A DNA stretch of 64,000 nucleotides, from NCBI RefSeq assembly GCF_030384665.1, contig NC_083679.1:806001-870000 (forward strand), written 5' to 3'. Below the pieces are notes generated by a model. It was not told the DNA's origin. It ran no database searches and was given only the letters and a program-made list of their open reading frames with translations. Positions 39,840 through 50,453 of the stretch are shown here, in pieces; the first letter of the stretch is position 1; the number at the start of each line of letters is the position of its first letter. Source of the stretch: Lodderomyces elongisporus (taxonomy: Eukaryota > Ascomycota > Pichiomycetes > Serinales > Debaryomycetaceae). The translations under genes and the position numbers were made by a program.

Positions 39840-40598
39840 CTACTTGCAAGTGCTCAACATTTGCGAAATGACACTCAACAACTGTTCATTCTCACACGCA
39901 GCTGCAACCCTTTCTTTATCATTCAACTGTTTATTCACTTGGCTTTCCAGCTGATGGGTTCCCTCTTTAATCAATATCTTGTACCTAAATCTAGCAGGCA
40001 AACTCCTTTCTAGCCTAATCCTAATACCCAATCCAATCAATGTTGCTAGCGAGCAGTGTGTTATTGTTGGTGTAATTTTGATTACAATCTCTGAAATTTG
40101 CGATTTGGTAGGTGCAGCGTTTATAGTTATATCGTTGAGATTTACTACCGCAAGCTGAGCTAGTGTAAGAGGATGCTCAGGATCAGATATAGTCGATATG
40201 AGATCAAAAATTTCTTGCTCATCTATAAGATCTTCATCTTCTTTACCTTCTTCATATAATTCTCCTTCATATTTTGATACAATTAGTGGCTGACTTGAGG
40301 CATGTGGATCGGTATCCATATCCTCGTCAAAATCACGAGCAGGAGAATCACCACTAATAGAAAGGGAAGATGCATTTGATGTAACTGAAGACATGGAGTC
40401 ACTCATTGTGGGGCTCGAATGTGATTTCAAGTCGCCATTACGCACTATTGAAAGGGATGATATCATCTTTTCAAGAAGTTCTTTATTCCTATTCTCCTCA
40501 TCATGGAAATAGGAAGAAGCAGCGCCGCCTTTATTTAGACGAGTGGGTAAGTTGTTTACGTCGATCACCGTTGGATTTGCATTTATAGGGTCACTCAT
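39840..40598 (-). CDS. CIA2: Cytosolic iron-sulfur assembly targeting factor (MIP18 family)
   Basis: 252 residues from the ATG at 40598 (MSDPINANPTVIDVNNLPTR, matching the Cia2 start); an extension to 40628 needs a TTG. After a Ser-rich middle, the C-terminal MIP18/DUF59 domain begins near IFDLISTISDPEHPLTLAQL. It contains VNLNDITI, the key Cys block PTITHCSLATLIGLGIRIRLER and the end segment HQLESQVNKQLNDKERVAAACEN. Cia2 works with Cia1 and Met18 to deliver Fe-S clusters to cytosolic and nuclear proteins such as DNA polymerases and helicases. In S. cerevisiae it neighbours LSM12, which here lies 13.5 kb away on the same strand. Confidence 0.93.
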   Translation of the reverse strand: MSDPINANPTVIDVNNLPTRLNKGGAASSYFHDEENRNKELLEKMISSLSIVRNGDLKSHSSPTMSDSMSSVTSNASSLSISGDSPARDFDEDMDTDPHASSQPLIVSKYEGELYEEGKEDEDLIDEQEIFDLISTISDPEHPLTLAQLAVVNLNDITINAAPTKSQISEIVIKITPTITHCSLATLIGLGIRIRLERSLPARFRYKILIKEGTHQLESQVNKQLNDKERVAAACENEQLLSVISQMLSTCK

Positions 40599-41567
40599 GA
40601 TGGATTGGAATATAGTGGTGTGCTGCAAAAAAGATGAATGATGTTGTGTTAATGCTGCGATATATATTTATATATATATAGATTTTTAAAATGCGAATTT
40701 TGATGAAAAAGAATGTTAGATTAGATTACGCCAAATTCCGTAATGACTATTAGCGTTCCGTTTATCTGTATTCTTTTTTTAATTTTTTTTTCTTTATATA
40801 ATTTCTATTTTTATTCTTTCTACTTTTTGGTATCACATACCAAGGTTTAATTCTTACTAATATCCTACTGCTGTGCACAAAGTATTTTGCTACACAGCTC
40901 ACTAGGACCAATGGATTGTATCAGAAGGAAGTGAAGTTGTAGACGATTGTATACTGAGTATAATAAATGTCTAGAGTGTAAGGTGTAAATTATCTAGCGG
41001 CGGACTGTTAAGTAAATCTTTTTCGATGAAATGGCCGTTCTCTTCAATCATACGATATATTGTATCTAACTTATGATGACCGATCAAACTAGTATTTATC
41101 GATATTCCTATACAAGCTGATAGTAGTTTGAACCGATATTTTACTTATATCATTTGTATTCACGGTTTCACACTTTTGTATATTGTATTGGCTAATTCTT
41201 TTTATTTTTGGGTTCGGCACGAATTTCTACTTTGTGGTAGTATTGGTATATTGCGACTGGTTATGGTTGCAATGTGTTTGATATCAAGTATGCAAACACC
41301 AAAGTGATCTAAGATATATAAACTCCATTAAAACATCACTAGATTCTATACCGAAATCAAAAAACAACCAAAACAACAACAACAGCAACAACAGCAACGG
41401 AAGTAGCGAGAGACAGGCGGACACACACACACACATCAATTTAGACCCTGTTACCACAAGCTACGCAAAGTGACTATTAGCTAGGCCGATTACTACAACA
41501 CATTGTCACATTTTTTCAACGTCTCTTTCTATTGCCCACCTCATACCTCACTTTACCCCTACCCACA
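40599..41567. other. Divergent promoter region CIA2 / TRS130
   Basis: AT-rich, with a TA tract near 40664-40680, CAA/CAG repeats at about 41373-41397 and an AC run at about 41422-41435. No gene. Confidence 0.5.
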
Positions 41568-44500
41568 ATGGAGTATTATAACGAAGCATTTCTCAGACAA
41601 CTGAATCCACTTTTACGCATCCAAGTAGATTCCGAACAAGTACGACAATCAGAAGCATGTAGCTCAATTATATCGCAGTGCGAAAGATATGACATTGGTC
41701 AGCTGGTATGGGACAATTGTCTCATTCGCAACCGAATATCAACTGCTAAATATATTATCCAAGTCAAAACTAATATGGACCTGGATATAAAGGCTGTTGA
41801 TGTGCCAACAATAGAGAAAATACCAAATAAACATAGCATATTGTCTCCATTCAATGCAAAATCACCGATTTTTCCCAATGGAATCTTGACCCATGACTGG
41901 CTAAAAAAGTATCAGGAAATCTATCCTTTTGCCATGTTGTATGTTTGTCAATTGGACCAGGAAAATGATGCTGGTAGTGATAGCAAAAACACAGGAAATG
42001 AAAAGCACAAAGACAACGACGACGACAACGACGACGACAACGACGACGAATACAAAAACAACGACGACAACGACGTCGAGGACAACGATGACGACGATAT
42101 TCACGACAAAGAGGATGATGCAATAATTGATAAACTAAAGTACTTGAAGCTAAAATTAGAAGATATTGATTGCAAATTGGTTGTACTTGTGCTCACTCGT
42201 GGAGAATTGAGCTTAGAGAGGCAAAACAAAATAAAGACAGAGCTAAACTTGGCCAAACACGGAGCATTATATACATTCAACACTTTAATTGATGGTTTGC
42301 AAAACGAAAGCGAAGTTATAGTGCTGGCTATAATGAAAAACCTTACTAAGCTAGCCCATGATTACTATGCAAATATTGAATACAAGATCAAGCAAAGATA
42401 CAAAAAATACTATTCCTGTCCGCCTATAGATGATATCGATACTTCGATTGAACTTACACCGAAATTTTTGGAGACAAGAAACTTGATCAAGCAAGGTTTT
42501 ATTTTAGAATTTTTATACCCTAGAAACTTGGAAACTAGTGTCAAGATCCTCGAAGTTGCGTACCAGGAACTTGTGGAAATACTCGATACAACATATGCAA
42601 TAAATTTACTGGACCATGATAATAAAATTCTTGAACAGTTTATGACATTATTGGATGTGATTGCTTTTCATATCGTTCGTGCATACTTTTCAATTGAAGA
42701 GCCTATAAAGGCATTGAAGAAACATAAAACGCACATTGTTAATGTAGTTGAAGTTGTGAAGCGGGATCATGACTGGGTTTCTAGACAATACGAATGGCTT
42801 GCTCAGTTAATGAGGTTGGTTCCATATTCGATAATAACAAATTTAAATACCACAGCAATTTTGAAGCAGCAACTGGAAAATCGACGAAATGCTCGACCAC
42901 AATCATCAGCAGCATCATCAGCAGCATCATCAGCAGCATCATCATCATCGGTGTCATTGTTGGCTTTCTTTGGTGGCATACGTACTCCTGAATTTGATTT
43001 AGTGACTAATCCTGGATTGGTTTACGTCAAGGCATATGAATTGAGCAGTGACCCGCAAAAGAGAATTGGTCTTTTAACAAATGCCATTGAACTATTAGAA
43101 ACTCAATTGCTGAATGCCACCTACAAGAATCTGATCTCAGGAAAGGATAAGTTGGACGCGTTGATCTCATACATCAACTGGCGTATTGCTGAGGAGTTAA
43201 TCCAGATGAAACAATATCAAAAAGCATCAGACTTTTTAGAGATGGCGTATAGTTTAATCTGTGATTCAAATTGGTTTAGCATTAACCACTTATTGTTGGA
43301 AAAGTTGTTGTTTTGTTATAAAAACATTGGAGACAAAAAGATGGAGATTAATACAATTCTTAAATTGGCAACAATGCCGCATCCTACGCAGACAGAAATT
43401 AGCACCAGCTTTGTGGACCCAACCTTGAGTGAAACAAAGAATGTGTTTGAATTTGCAACCGACTCCAAACTATTAGAGGTTGACTTGTTGGACTCGAAAT
43501 TGCACGAATTCTTCAAGGTTGATGCATTATTAATCAACAAAAATTTGTCCCTGAAAGAAACTCATGTTTTAGACCAAGTAATGTTTCAACTAACACTAAA
43601 GTCCAAAATTAATTTACACGTGTTAAAGTCTTTTTTGCCCAAAGAAAGTAAAGTTCACATTTGCGTCAACCAAATTGACGTTTCCTTTTCACGCGCAGAT
43701 GGTAGGTCTAAATTCCCTGGAATTAAGAACATTTCCATCACCAACGACGAAAAGAAAAAGTTTGAAACTGTTATGCAATTGCATGGCCAGCAATTGGATC
43801 GAACATTTGTCGATTCTGCAAACTTACAATTAAGTGGCCAAAATGCTGATAGTGATGATAGTGGTACTGGTGTTGGTGTTGGTGCTAGTGGCGGTCATGG
43901 TCACGTTCGTAGTAAATTAGTACTCCAGCATGTACAGTCTGTTCATTCAACTAGTCAAGTACAAGTAGAAGTTGTTAAGTTGCAAATCTCAGTTCTTGTT
44001 AAGCACCATGACAAGTGTATTAAGTTGAATAAAATTGAGTTACATCAAACATTCCCAACTAGTTCTCATTTGGGTCGCTTATTCAACTTTGATGGAACTT
44101 CAAGACCAATTAGACTATACGAACCATCACACATTATCACCGTTGTGCCTAAGAAACCCGATATAAGAATCGGGTTGAAACAAAAGCTAGATTATTATAT
44201 ACTAGGCGAGAAACTTCAGATCCCGATAAATATTAAATTTGACGACAAAGAGTTGAGGGCAACTTGTGCAAAAGCGAATTTGTTTGCGAGAGTTAGGAGT
44301 GGCGATGTAACATTGACTTGGGAAGGGTTGAAAGATGATGAACCATTGAACTTACTAACTTTAGAGAGTGGAGCAGATGAGCTAGAGCATCTGTTGACTG
44401 TGCATGCAAGGTTTTGGCGTGAAACAGAAATGAAACTTGAGATTGAGTTGGTAACTGCTGAGGAGTTTGATGCTGAGGAAACAATAGAAGACAATGGACA

Positions 44501-45527
44501 AGGGCAAACAACTGTGTATCCGGTCCTTTGTCAGCTCATTCGTGTCCTCCCTGCCCCATTCAGTTTGAATGAATTGATCGAACCAGTTCTTTTTGAACCA
44601 CGTGCTCTCAGTAAAGAGGATGAAGGAAGAGTAAATGAAAACGAGTTGGAGGTCTCCACAACAAATGATACCGAAGGTGTCATTCGGAAAAATGACGATG
44701 ATGAACAAGGAGCAAAGGAAGACGAGGAAAAGGATGAAAAAGAAAGAAAAGATGAAAAAGATGAGAAAGAAAACAAAGAAAATGCAATACGGTTGTCTCT
44801 TTTGAATCGTGTTTGGAAACTTTCTCCCAAGATTGTTGACGAGTACAAATTAGTAAATGGAAACGATGGAACTAGATTGGATATTGTTGAAATGGACTGT
44901 AATATAATATCGCAGAATCCCGAAATCTCGATTGAAGTACAGAAACCAAGCCATCAAAGTTACAATAGAACCTTTGTCACCAGGAGCAGGAATCGGTTGA
45001 CTTATAGAAGTGTTCTGGTTGCTGTTACTTATAACATCAAATGGAAAAGGTCGGGAAATGCTGATTCTGTTGATAATGGTATCAATGAGTTCAATTCTCG
45101 CGAAAAAGTGATGTCCCTTCCATTGATGCTACCCCGTATTCTTTTAAATACTGAATTTACTTTGAATGAAACTGACGGCACTGTCACTGTTGAGCTAAAA
45201 TATGTATTAGAAAATCCCACACGTGCTCCATTAAACTTTTTAACCGAGTTGATTGATTATGAAGATACATGGACAATTGTGGAGGGACAAGTGAAAGTAG
45301 GTGATTTGGAGAATGGCAAAGTTCTCACTGTTGGCTCTGTATCTCGAAATGTGGCAGAGTTTAAACTCAAGAGCAAGCGTCCAATCTCAAAAGAGACGGG
45401 GTTGATTAGACTTCCAAATTATAAAGTCTTTGATGTAAATTATAAAGTATTGTTGGTAACAATGAAGACGCAGGAAAATGTCAAATTCAATCCAAGAGAC
45501 AAGTGTTTATACCTCTCTGTGTTTTAA
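41568..45527 (+). CDS. TRS130: TRAPP II complex subunit (TRAPPC10 homologue)
   Basis: 1319 residues from the ATG at 41568; the frame to 41532 starts with TTG. The N-terminal part has NGILTHDWLKKYQEIYPFAMLYVCQL, like fungal TRAPPC10. A helical-repeat region follows, and the C-terminal beta-rich part has LPRILLNTEFTLNETDG, ENPTRAPLNFLTELI and LIRLPNYKVFDVNYKVLLVTM, a pattern typical of the family. Trs130 with Trs120 and Trs65 converts TRAPP into a GEF for Ypt31/32 at the trans-Golgi. Species-specific inserts include a long Asp/Asn tract (about 145-185, GACAAC repeats), an Ala/Ser run near 445-465 and a Glu/Lys tract near 1045-1080. CUG codons should be reread as Ser. Confidence 0.85.
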   Translation: MEYYNEAFLRQLNPLLRIQVDSEQVRQSEACSSIISQCERYDIGQLVWDNCLIRNRISTAKYIIQVKTNMDLDIKAVDVPTIEKIPNKHSILSPFNAKSPIFPNGILTHDWLKKYQEIYPFAMLYVCQLDQENDAGSDSKNTGNEKHKDNDDDNDDDNDDEYKNNDDNDVEDNDDDDIHDKEDDAIIDKLKYLKLKLEDIDCKLVVLVLTRGELSLERQNKIKTELNLAKHGALYTFNTLIDGLQNESEVIVLAIMKNLTKLAHDYYANIEYKIKQRYKKYYSCPPIDDIDTSIELTPKFLETRNLIKQGFILEFLYPRNLETSVKILEVAYQELVEILDTTYAINLLDHDNKILEQFMTLLDVIAFHIVRAYFSIEEPIKALKKHKTHIVNVVEVVKRDHDWVSRQYEWLAQLMRLVPYSIITNLNTTAILKQQLENRRNARPQSSAASSAASSAASSSSVSLLAFFGGIRTPEFDLVTNPGLVYVKAYELSSDPQKRIGLLTNAIELLETQLLNATYKNLISGKDKLDALISYINWRIAEELIQMKQYQKASDFLEMAYSLICDSNWFSINHLLLEKLLFCYKNIGDKKMEINTILKLATMPHPTQTEISTSFVDPTLSETKNVFEFATDSKLLEVDLLDSKLHEFFKVDALLINKNLSLKETHVLDQVMFQLTLKSKINLHVLKSFLPKESKVHICVNQIDVSFSRADGRSKFPGIKNISITNDEKKKFETVMQLHGQQLDRTFVDSANLQLSGQNADSDDSGTGVGVGASGGHGHVRSKLVLQHVQSVHSTSQVQVEVVKLQISVLVKHHDKCIKLNKIELHQTFPTSSHLGRLFNFDGTSRPIRLYEPSHIITVVPKKPDIRIGLKQKLDYYILGEKLQIPINIKFDDKELRATCAKANLFARVRSGDVTLTWEGLKDDEPLNLLTLESGADELEHLLTVHARFWRETEMKLEIELVTAEEFDAEETIEDNGQGQTTVYPVLCQLIRVLPAPFSLNELIEPVLFEPRALSKEDEGRVNENELEVSTTNDTEGVIRKNDDDEQGAKEDEEKDEKERKDEKDEKENKENAIRLSLLNRVWKLSPKIVDEYKLVNGNDGTRLDIVEMDCNIISQNPEISIEVQKPSHQSYNRTFVTRSRNRLTYRSVLVAVTYNIKWKRSGNADSVDNGINEFNSREKVMSLPLMLPRILLNTEFTLNETDGTVTVELKYVLENPTRAPLNFLTELIDYEDTWTIVEGQVKVGDLENGKVLTVGSVSRNVAEFKLKSKRPISKETGLIRLPNYKVFDVNYKVLLVTMKTQENVKFNPRDKCLYLSVF

Positions 45528-45807
45528 GAATATTTATGCAATAATAAACGAAAGAAAGAATGAATGAATGAATGAAGAAAGATAAAAAGAGCAAGAAAGA
45601 GAAACAAAAAAAGATCAAATAATATTAGCCATACAATTGTAGTTGCATATTAGTCTTGAATTATTTTTTTCTTTCAAAAAACAGCATACTTCTAAAATTT
45701 AATTTTTGTTTTCTATAAAAACAAAGTACTCAAATGTTCTAGATACGTCGATATATATATACATAGAGACATCCTGTATATATAGCTGGCAATTCTTCTA
45801 ATCTATT
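45528..45807. other. Short convergent spacer TRS130 / FPR1
   Basis: GAAT repeats just after the TRS130 stop codon and a TA tract near 45752-45785. No gene. Confidence 0.5.
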
Positions 45808-46185
45808 TTACTTACCATTGACATTCAACAATTCCACATCAAAGACCAAAGTGGAGTTTGCGGGAATCAAACCGGGAAATCCTCTAGAGCCGTAACCGAT
45901 TTCTGGTGGGATGGTCAATCTAGCTTGGGTTCCTTTCGAAATTGATGGGATACCTCCTTTACCGAAATTGTTTGTCAAAGCAATGTCCCAGCCTTTAATG
46001 ACTTGACCAACTCCAATTGTACATGAAAATGGCTTACCACGTTTTCTTGATGAGTCGAACTCGCTACCATTGGATTCCAAAGTACCTACATAGTGGATTG
46101 AAATGGTATCACCAGGTTGAGCAAATGTCTTACCATCACCTTCTTGAGTGATGACGACTTTAGGTAAAGTTTCTGATCCTGACAT
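45808..46185 (-). CDS. FPR1: FKBP12 peptidyl-prolyl isomerase
   Basis: 125 residues, ATG start. A single FKBP domain keeps the FK506/rapamycin pocket: the Tyr of ISIHYVG, FDSSRKR with Phe-Asp and Arg, [16 protein letters not shown] with Val-Ile and Trp, GYG Tyr, and the [16 protein letters not shown] end. It should therefore be a drug-binding isomerase that, with rapamycin, blocks TOR. A loop after GWD carries an insertion ([13 protein letters not shown]) absent from human and S. cerevisiae FKBP12. A similar insertion occurs in C. albicans Rbp1 as I recall it. In S. cerevisiae FPR1 is on chromosome XIV near CPT1, as here. Confidence 0.95.
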   Translation of the reverse strand: MSGSETLPKVVITQEGDGKTFAQPGDTISIHYVGTLESNGSEFDSSRKRGKPFSCTIGVGQVIKGWDIALTNNFGKGGIPSISKGTQARLTIPPEIGYGSRGFPGLIPANSTLVFDVELLNVNGK

Positions 46186-46505
46186 GATGAATTGAGGTAA
46201 ACTAAAAGTGAATTGATTTCAATTGAATGGAGTGTAAGTGGAACAACAAAATTGAAAATAATGATGTAGTTGGAAGATATAAAAAAAAAGAGAAAGAAAG
46301 AGGGAAAGAAAGAAGAAAAGAAAGAAGAAAAAAAAATGGAAAGGAAGGAAAGGAAGGGAGGTGAAGGAGGAGAAAAAAAAAATAAGTTACGTTGTGGGGT
46401 TGGAGAGTGACATTTATTCTGTAACAGCTTGAGGAAAGCGAGCGCAACCAAGAAGGAGATGGCAAATCTACAGATGTTGGCGATGGTGTCGTAAAATCAT
46501 ATTGT

Positions 46506-46511
46506 CACGTG
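46506..46511. promoter_or_regulatory. CACGTG (Cbf1-type) site upstream of FPR1
   Basis: Sequence context TCACGTGAT fits the Cbf1 consensus. It is about 320 bases from the FPR1 start. Functional use is inferred. Confidence 0.35.
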
Positions 46512-47323
46512 ATGAATGCGGCAACATCCTTTTAACGTCCCAGACCCCTTCCAACTGTTCCTTCCGATTCAATAAAGCAAGGTCGTCTTTACTCAGTATC
46601 GTTTGCTTTAGGTCGTATTTAATTGTGTAGATATATGTTCCACAAGACATTTATAAGGGAACGAAAATAAAAGAATGGAAACAAAAGAATGAAAATAAAA
46701 AGAAAAAAGAAAAAAAGATTAACAATGAATTTATAACTAAACCTATTGTAATACAGTAAGGGAGGAATGTTGAATGCTTTGAAAAGACTTTTAATCGAAT
46801 TAGTATTCTAGCTTTGTTGCAAGGTGAAGACTTTCGTAGATCTGGCTATATAATATAGATCTTAACCGATATTCCGTGTACGGCGGAGAGACAAAAGAAA
46901 AACGGAGATTGTAAAAACGAAAAAAAAAAGTGGAGGAAAGGAAGTAGCGAAATCGAGTAAAGTACAAGGATGACGAGCTGAACTCGATAATGTCACAAGG
47001 TTATTTATTTTCTCCTGTGTCTTGTTGTTTAAGCGTGTGCTTGTTAGTAAACATTAACGTATTCCATAAAGCATACATGTATCCATCATTTCGTATCACG
47101 CGACGTATAATCCACTAGTTTTTGTCACGTTTGCTTGTAAAATTTGTTAATACAATGAATTTAATTCACAAGGGTGTGTGAACCGTCTACAATTTTGTTC
47201 TATAATGCTTTATTGGCTTTCGCTTTCGCTTTTTCGTCCTTTCTCGTCTTTCTTTCACCTATTCTGGCTCCAAAGCGTACTTCGTTACCTTCAGTTGCTG
47301 AAATACTCCATCTTTTCCATTCT

Positions 47324-47388
47324 TTGTATATATATATATATATAAATATATATATATATATGTCTGTGTGTGTGTGTGTGTGTGTGTT
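47324..47388. repeat. TA/TG compound microsatellite
   Basis: TA units followed by about 10 TG units. Confidence 0.85.
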
Positions 47389-47714
47389 CTATGTTTTCTT
47401 TTTTTTTGCATCTGATAAGGGGAAGAAGCAAAAAAAGCCTCACTTGCTTAGTACCTGAATTGTCAGTCACACAGAATTCACAACCACCATTACCATATCA
47501 ACACTTATTCAAGAGTGGTTTTTTCTTTCACAACTGAAACAAAAGTGTTATCCTTGAAACACCAAGACATCGCTTAGACCTAGTAAAGAAATACACAAAC
47601 TAGAAAGCAAGCAAACAAACAACCAAACAAACAAACAAAGAAACTGACAAATAAATAAACGTCACTGAAATACCCTATATACTGGCCGCGGTAAACTATT
47701 GTGCACCCTCGGCT

Positions 47715-49844
47715 ATGTCTACTGTAAAGATTGAAATCGACCGCTCGGCCACTGATGGCACATTCACTAACCATGATGTCATTCGTGGCACTATTGTTCT
47801 TGTTGTCTCCAAGGCAATAACGCTCAATTTCATTCAAGTCAAGTTAGAAGGTATTGCAAGTTCACAACTACGTATTCCCAAAGAGCAACACCAGCGTGAC
47901 AAGAATCGAAATGAGCGGCAATACAAAATTATTAGGGACCAACATAAAGTCTTGTACGACACACAGATAGTGTTTCCACCTAATAATGTACGAGAAGTAA
48001 GTAAAGCCAAGGATTTTACCTTGGCACCTGGTAATTACCAGTACCCTTTTGAATTTACTATTCCCTTAAATAATTCGTGTGTTAAAATGAATGGTATAAC
48101 GAATAAAGTGCTGTTAAATCTAAAGACATATGACGTTATGGTCAACAATGGGAACTTTGGAGTTGGCTACATGAGAAATAAAGGCAAAGGTTACATGGAC
48201 GATATGTTTGGTCCTAATCGCGAGAGACCACCTCATCATACGCCACAACCTTACCATGTCACCATGCAGCTTCCACCATCACTCTCGGGGTTGGGTGACT
48301 TGGCCAATATCAAGTACTTTGTTAAAGTCACATGTAAGAGATCCTCGTTTTTTAAAACAAATAAAAGAGCCTATGACCCATTCATATTTTTACCCTTGGA
48401 TTTAAACATGCATAATCAACTTCAACCTCATATCCCTGCTACTGCGAATGGCGAGTATGATGTCGAATATAAGGAAGCGTTTGTGCGGAAAGAATTGGTC
48501 TTTTATAATCGAATACCAGAAATAGTTGCGGTGAAAGTTCCAAGCCCTTCAAAGGAGAAACAAAAGCAACCTTTACCACCAGTACCCCAAATTGCTCCGA
48601 AAAAACAAGGTTTTTTCCAAAAAATATTTAGCAGTACTGATTCTTCATATGGTAGTGGTAGCAGTGGCAGTGGCAGTGGCGGAAGTACTGGTGCATCAAC
48701 ACTGTTGCGTGGAAGAAACAAACAGCATGAAAATGAGATTCATTCAAAGAATGTTCCATTTTCGTTCGAGATCAGATTTAGACATCCTGCTTTCTTAATA
48801 CCAACCAAACCACCATCTTTCAAACTATACATAGTCTCTACATTGAACCCCTTGAGATACACTTTATCTGAATTTGGCAGGCCCGACGAATCTAATGGAT
48901 TAGGTGTGATTTATTTGCAAACATTGGATATAAAGCTCAATGCAATCACGGTTGTGTCTGTTGTTGAAAATGATGGTCTTTCGGATGATTACCATATGGC
49001 GCAGCATGAGAATAGCATATCGGTTTGCAAAAACACGTTTCAAAACTTGAAATTTGACTTGATGCATGGGCAGCCGAATAGACATGCATTCCAATCGTCA
49101 AACATAAACATGAATGCTCAGGGTTCATTATTTGAAATAGAAATTCCGAAAAAGTACTTTGCCAATTGTGTTTTACCGGACCACTTGGCCCCTAGTTTCA
49201 AGACGTGCAATATTACTAGACGATACGATATGACTGTAATTGCCGGATTTTCTAGTGAAAGGATAGATGACTTTAGTAACAAGAAGGAACTAAAAAAGAT
49301 AAAGTACATTGAGTTGGAATGTGCAAACATTAGGGTTGCAAGCGGCCTCAATATGACTAGTACACTACAGTCGAATGCTCTGCGGTCATCCGTACCACTT
49401 CTTTCAAATGCTCTGCAAGCTTCTATACAGAAATTACCCACTCCTCCACCATCTAGACCGTTAACCAATAGAGCAAATGGCTCTGGATCCGGCTCAGTAA
49501 GGAAGTTTTCACATTCCTCAGTAGGTGCTAGTGGTATTGAAAGCTTATCCAATGGACACACCAGTCAAAGACCAAATGGAAATTTTGAAAAAAGCAGCGG
49601 ATTGCCAGAGACATTAACTGGTGCTGGCTCTGCTAATGAAGTTGGGAATATGTCTGAAAACGAATTGGAGACTGCTACCGGAACTGGAATAGCTAGTGGA
49701 CATGCACCGGAAAATACAATGTTACCAACTTATGATGATGTTGTGTTAGAAAGCTCCTACCAGGATGATAGTGAACACCAAAGAGCAAGAAGGAGATATA
49801 AACAGCTGGAGCAATATTACCATGATCTAGATGGGTATAGTTGA
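47715..49844 (+). CDS. Arrestin-related trafficking adaptor (ART family) with LPxY motif
   Basis: 709 residues, ATG start. The arrestin N-fold starts with VKIEIDRSATDGTFTNHDVIRGTIVL and IQVKLEGIA. The middle block has APGNYQYPFEFTIPLNNSCV (typical for arrestin N domains), and the C-fold runs about 345-530, with FSFEIRFRHPAFLIPTKPPSFKLY. A Ser/Gly linker interrupts near 310-330. The C-terminal tail is disordered and holds LPTY (followed by DDV), an LPxY-type ligand for the WW domains of Rsp5, so the protein should recruit the ligase to plasma-membrane permeases. A chain of basic residues (RARRRYKQLEQYY) ends it. The exact ART subgroup is unclear. Confidence 0.85.
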   Translation: MSTVKIEIDRSATDGTFTNHDVIRGTIVLVVSKAITLNFIQVKLEGIASSQLRIPKEQHQRDKNRNERQYKIIRDQHKVLYDTQIVFPPNNVREVSKAKDFTLAPGNYQYPFEFTIPLNNSCVKMNGITNKVLLNLKTYDVMVNNGNFGVGYMRNKGKGYMDDMFGPNRERPPHHTPQPYHVTMQLPPSLSGLGDLANIKYFVKVTCKRSSFFKTNKRAYDPFIFLPLDLNMHNQLQPHIPATANGEYDVEYKEAFVRKELVFYNRIPEIVAVKVPSPSKEKQKQPLPPVPQIAPKKQGFFQKIFSSTDSSYGSGSSGSGSGGSTGASTLLRGRNKQHENEIHSKNVPFSFEIRFRHPAFLIPTKPPSFKLYIVSTLNPLRYTLSEFGRPDESNGLGVIYLQTLDIKLNAITVVSVVENDGLSDDYHMAQHENSISVCKNTFQNLKFDLMHGQPNRHAFQSSNINMNAQGSLFEIEIPKKYFANCVLPDHLAPSFKTCNITRRYDMTVIAGFSSERIDDFSNKKELKKIKYIELECANIRVASGLNMTSTLQSNALRSSVPLLSNALQASIQKLPTPPPSRPLTNRANGSGSGSVRKFSHSSVGASGIESLSNGHTSQRPNGNFEKSSGLPETLTGAGSANEVGNMSENELETATGTGIASGHAPENTMLPTYDDVVLESSYQDDSEHQRARRRYKQLEQYYHDLDGYS

Positions 49845-50453
49845 AAACATGCAAAATAAAAATATTTATACTACTCTTCTATAGAAACTTCTATACATAT
49901 ATTTATACGTTGATCGATTTATGGATGGATGTATATTACGTATATTATGTATATCATGTACATTGAGAGCTACTCATATCGCTCATTCTACGGTTTATTA
50001 ACCCACTATACAAACATTCTTCCAGGTATAGTGCTTTTCACTTTCCATATGAAAGATTTCACCTTTTACTTTTCACCTTTTATTTTTTATTTTTTATTTT
50101 CTACTTTTTATTTTTTTATTTTTTATTTTTTTTTTCTGATTTTATTCTTTAAAAAAGAGTTTCCTACTTGTGATGTCATTTGCAGGTTATATTCAAAGGT
50201 AGTGCATTTGGCGCAAATTCTGTGCGTTTTGAAAAATTTAAAATTTCGATTTCTCTTCGATTCTACAATTGCCATTCTTCGGTTTTAAAGAGAGACAAGC
50301 AGAACTCAGATCACCAGTAACTGGAGAAGCATAACGACTCATATTAGCAGAAGTGATAGGAACTGAATAGCTAGGTACACATCTCCAATATAACTAGTAC
50401 TGCTACATACTGATATATATTTATCCATATATATATATATATATACCCACAAC
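49845..50453. other. TOM70 promoter region
   Basis: AT-rich, with T-rich pentamer tracts (50040-50130) and a TA run just before the ATG (50430-50445). No gene. Confidence 0.5.

Larger units (their letters stand above)
46186..47714. other. Long divergent promoter region FPR1 / arrestin adaptor
   Basis: 1.5 kb. A purine-rich strand (A/G, about 46275-46385) lies just upstream of FPR1. CACGTG inside TCACGTGAT lies at 46506-46511. A compound TA/TG microsatellite lies at about 47324-47388. No gene or RNA recognised. Confidence 0.5.
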
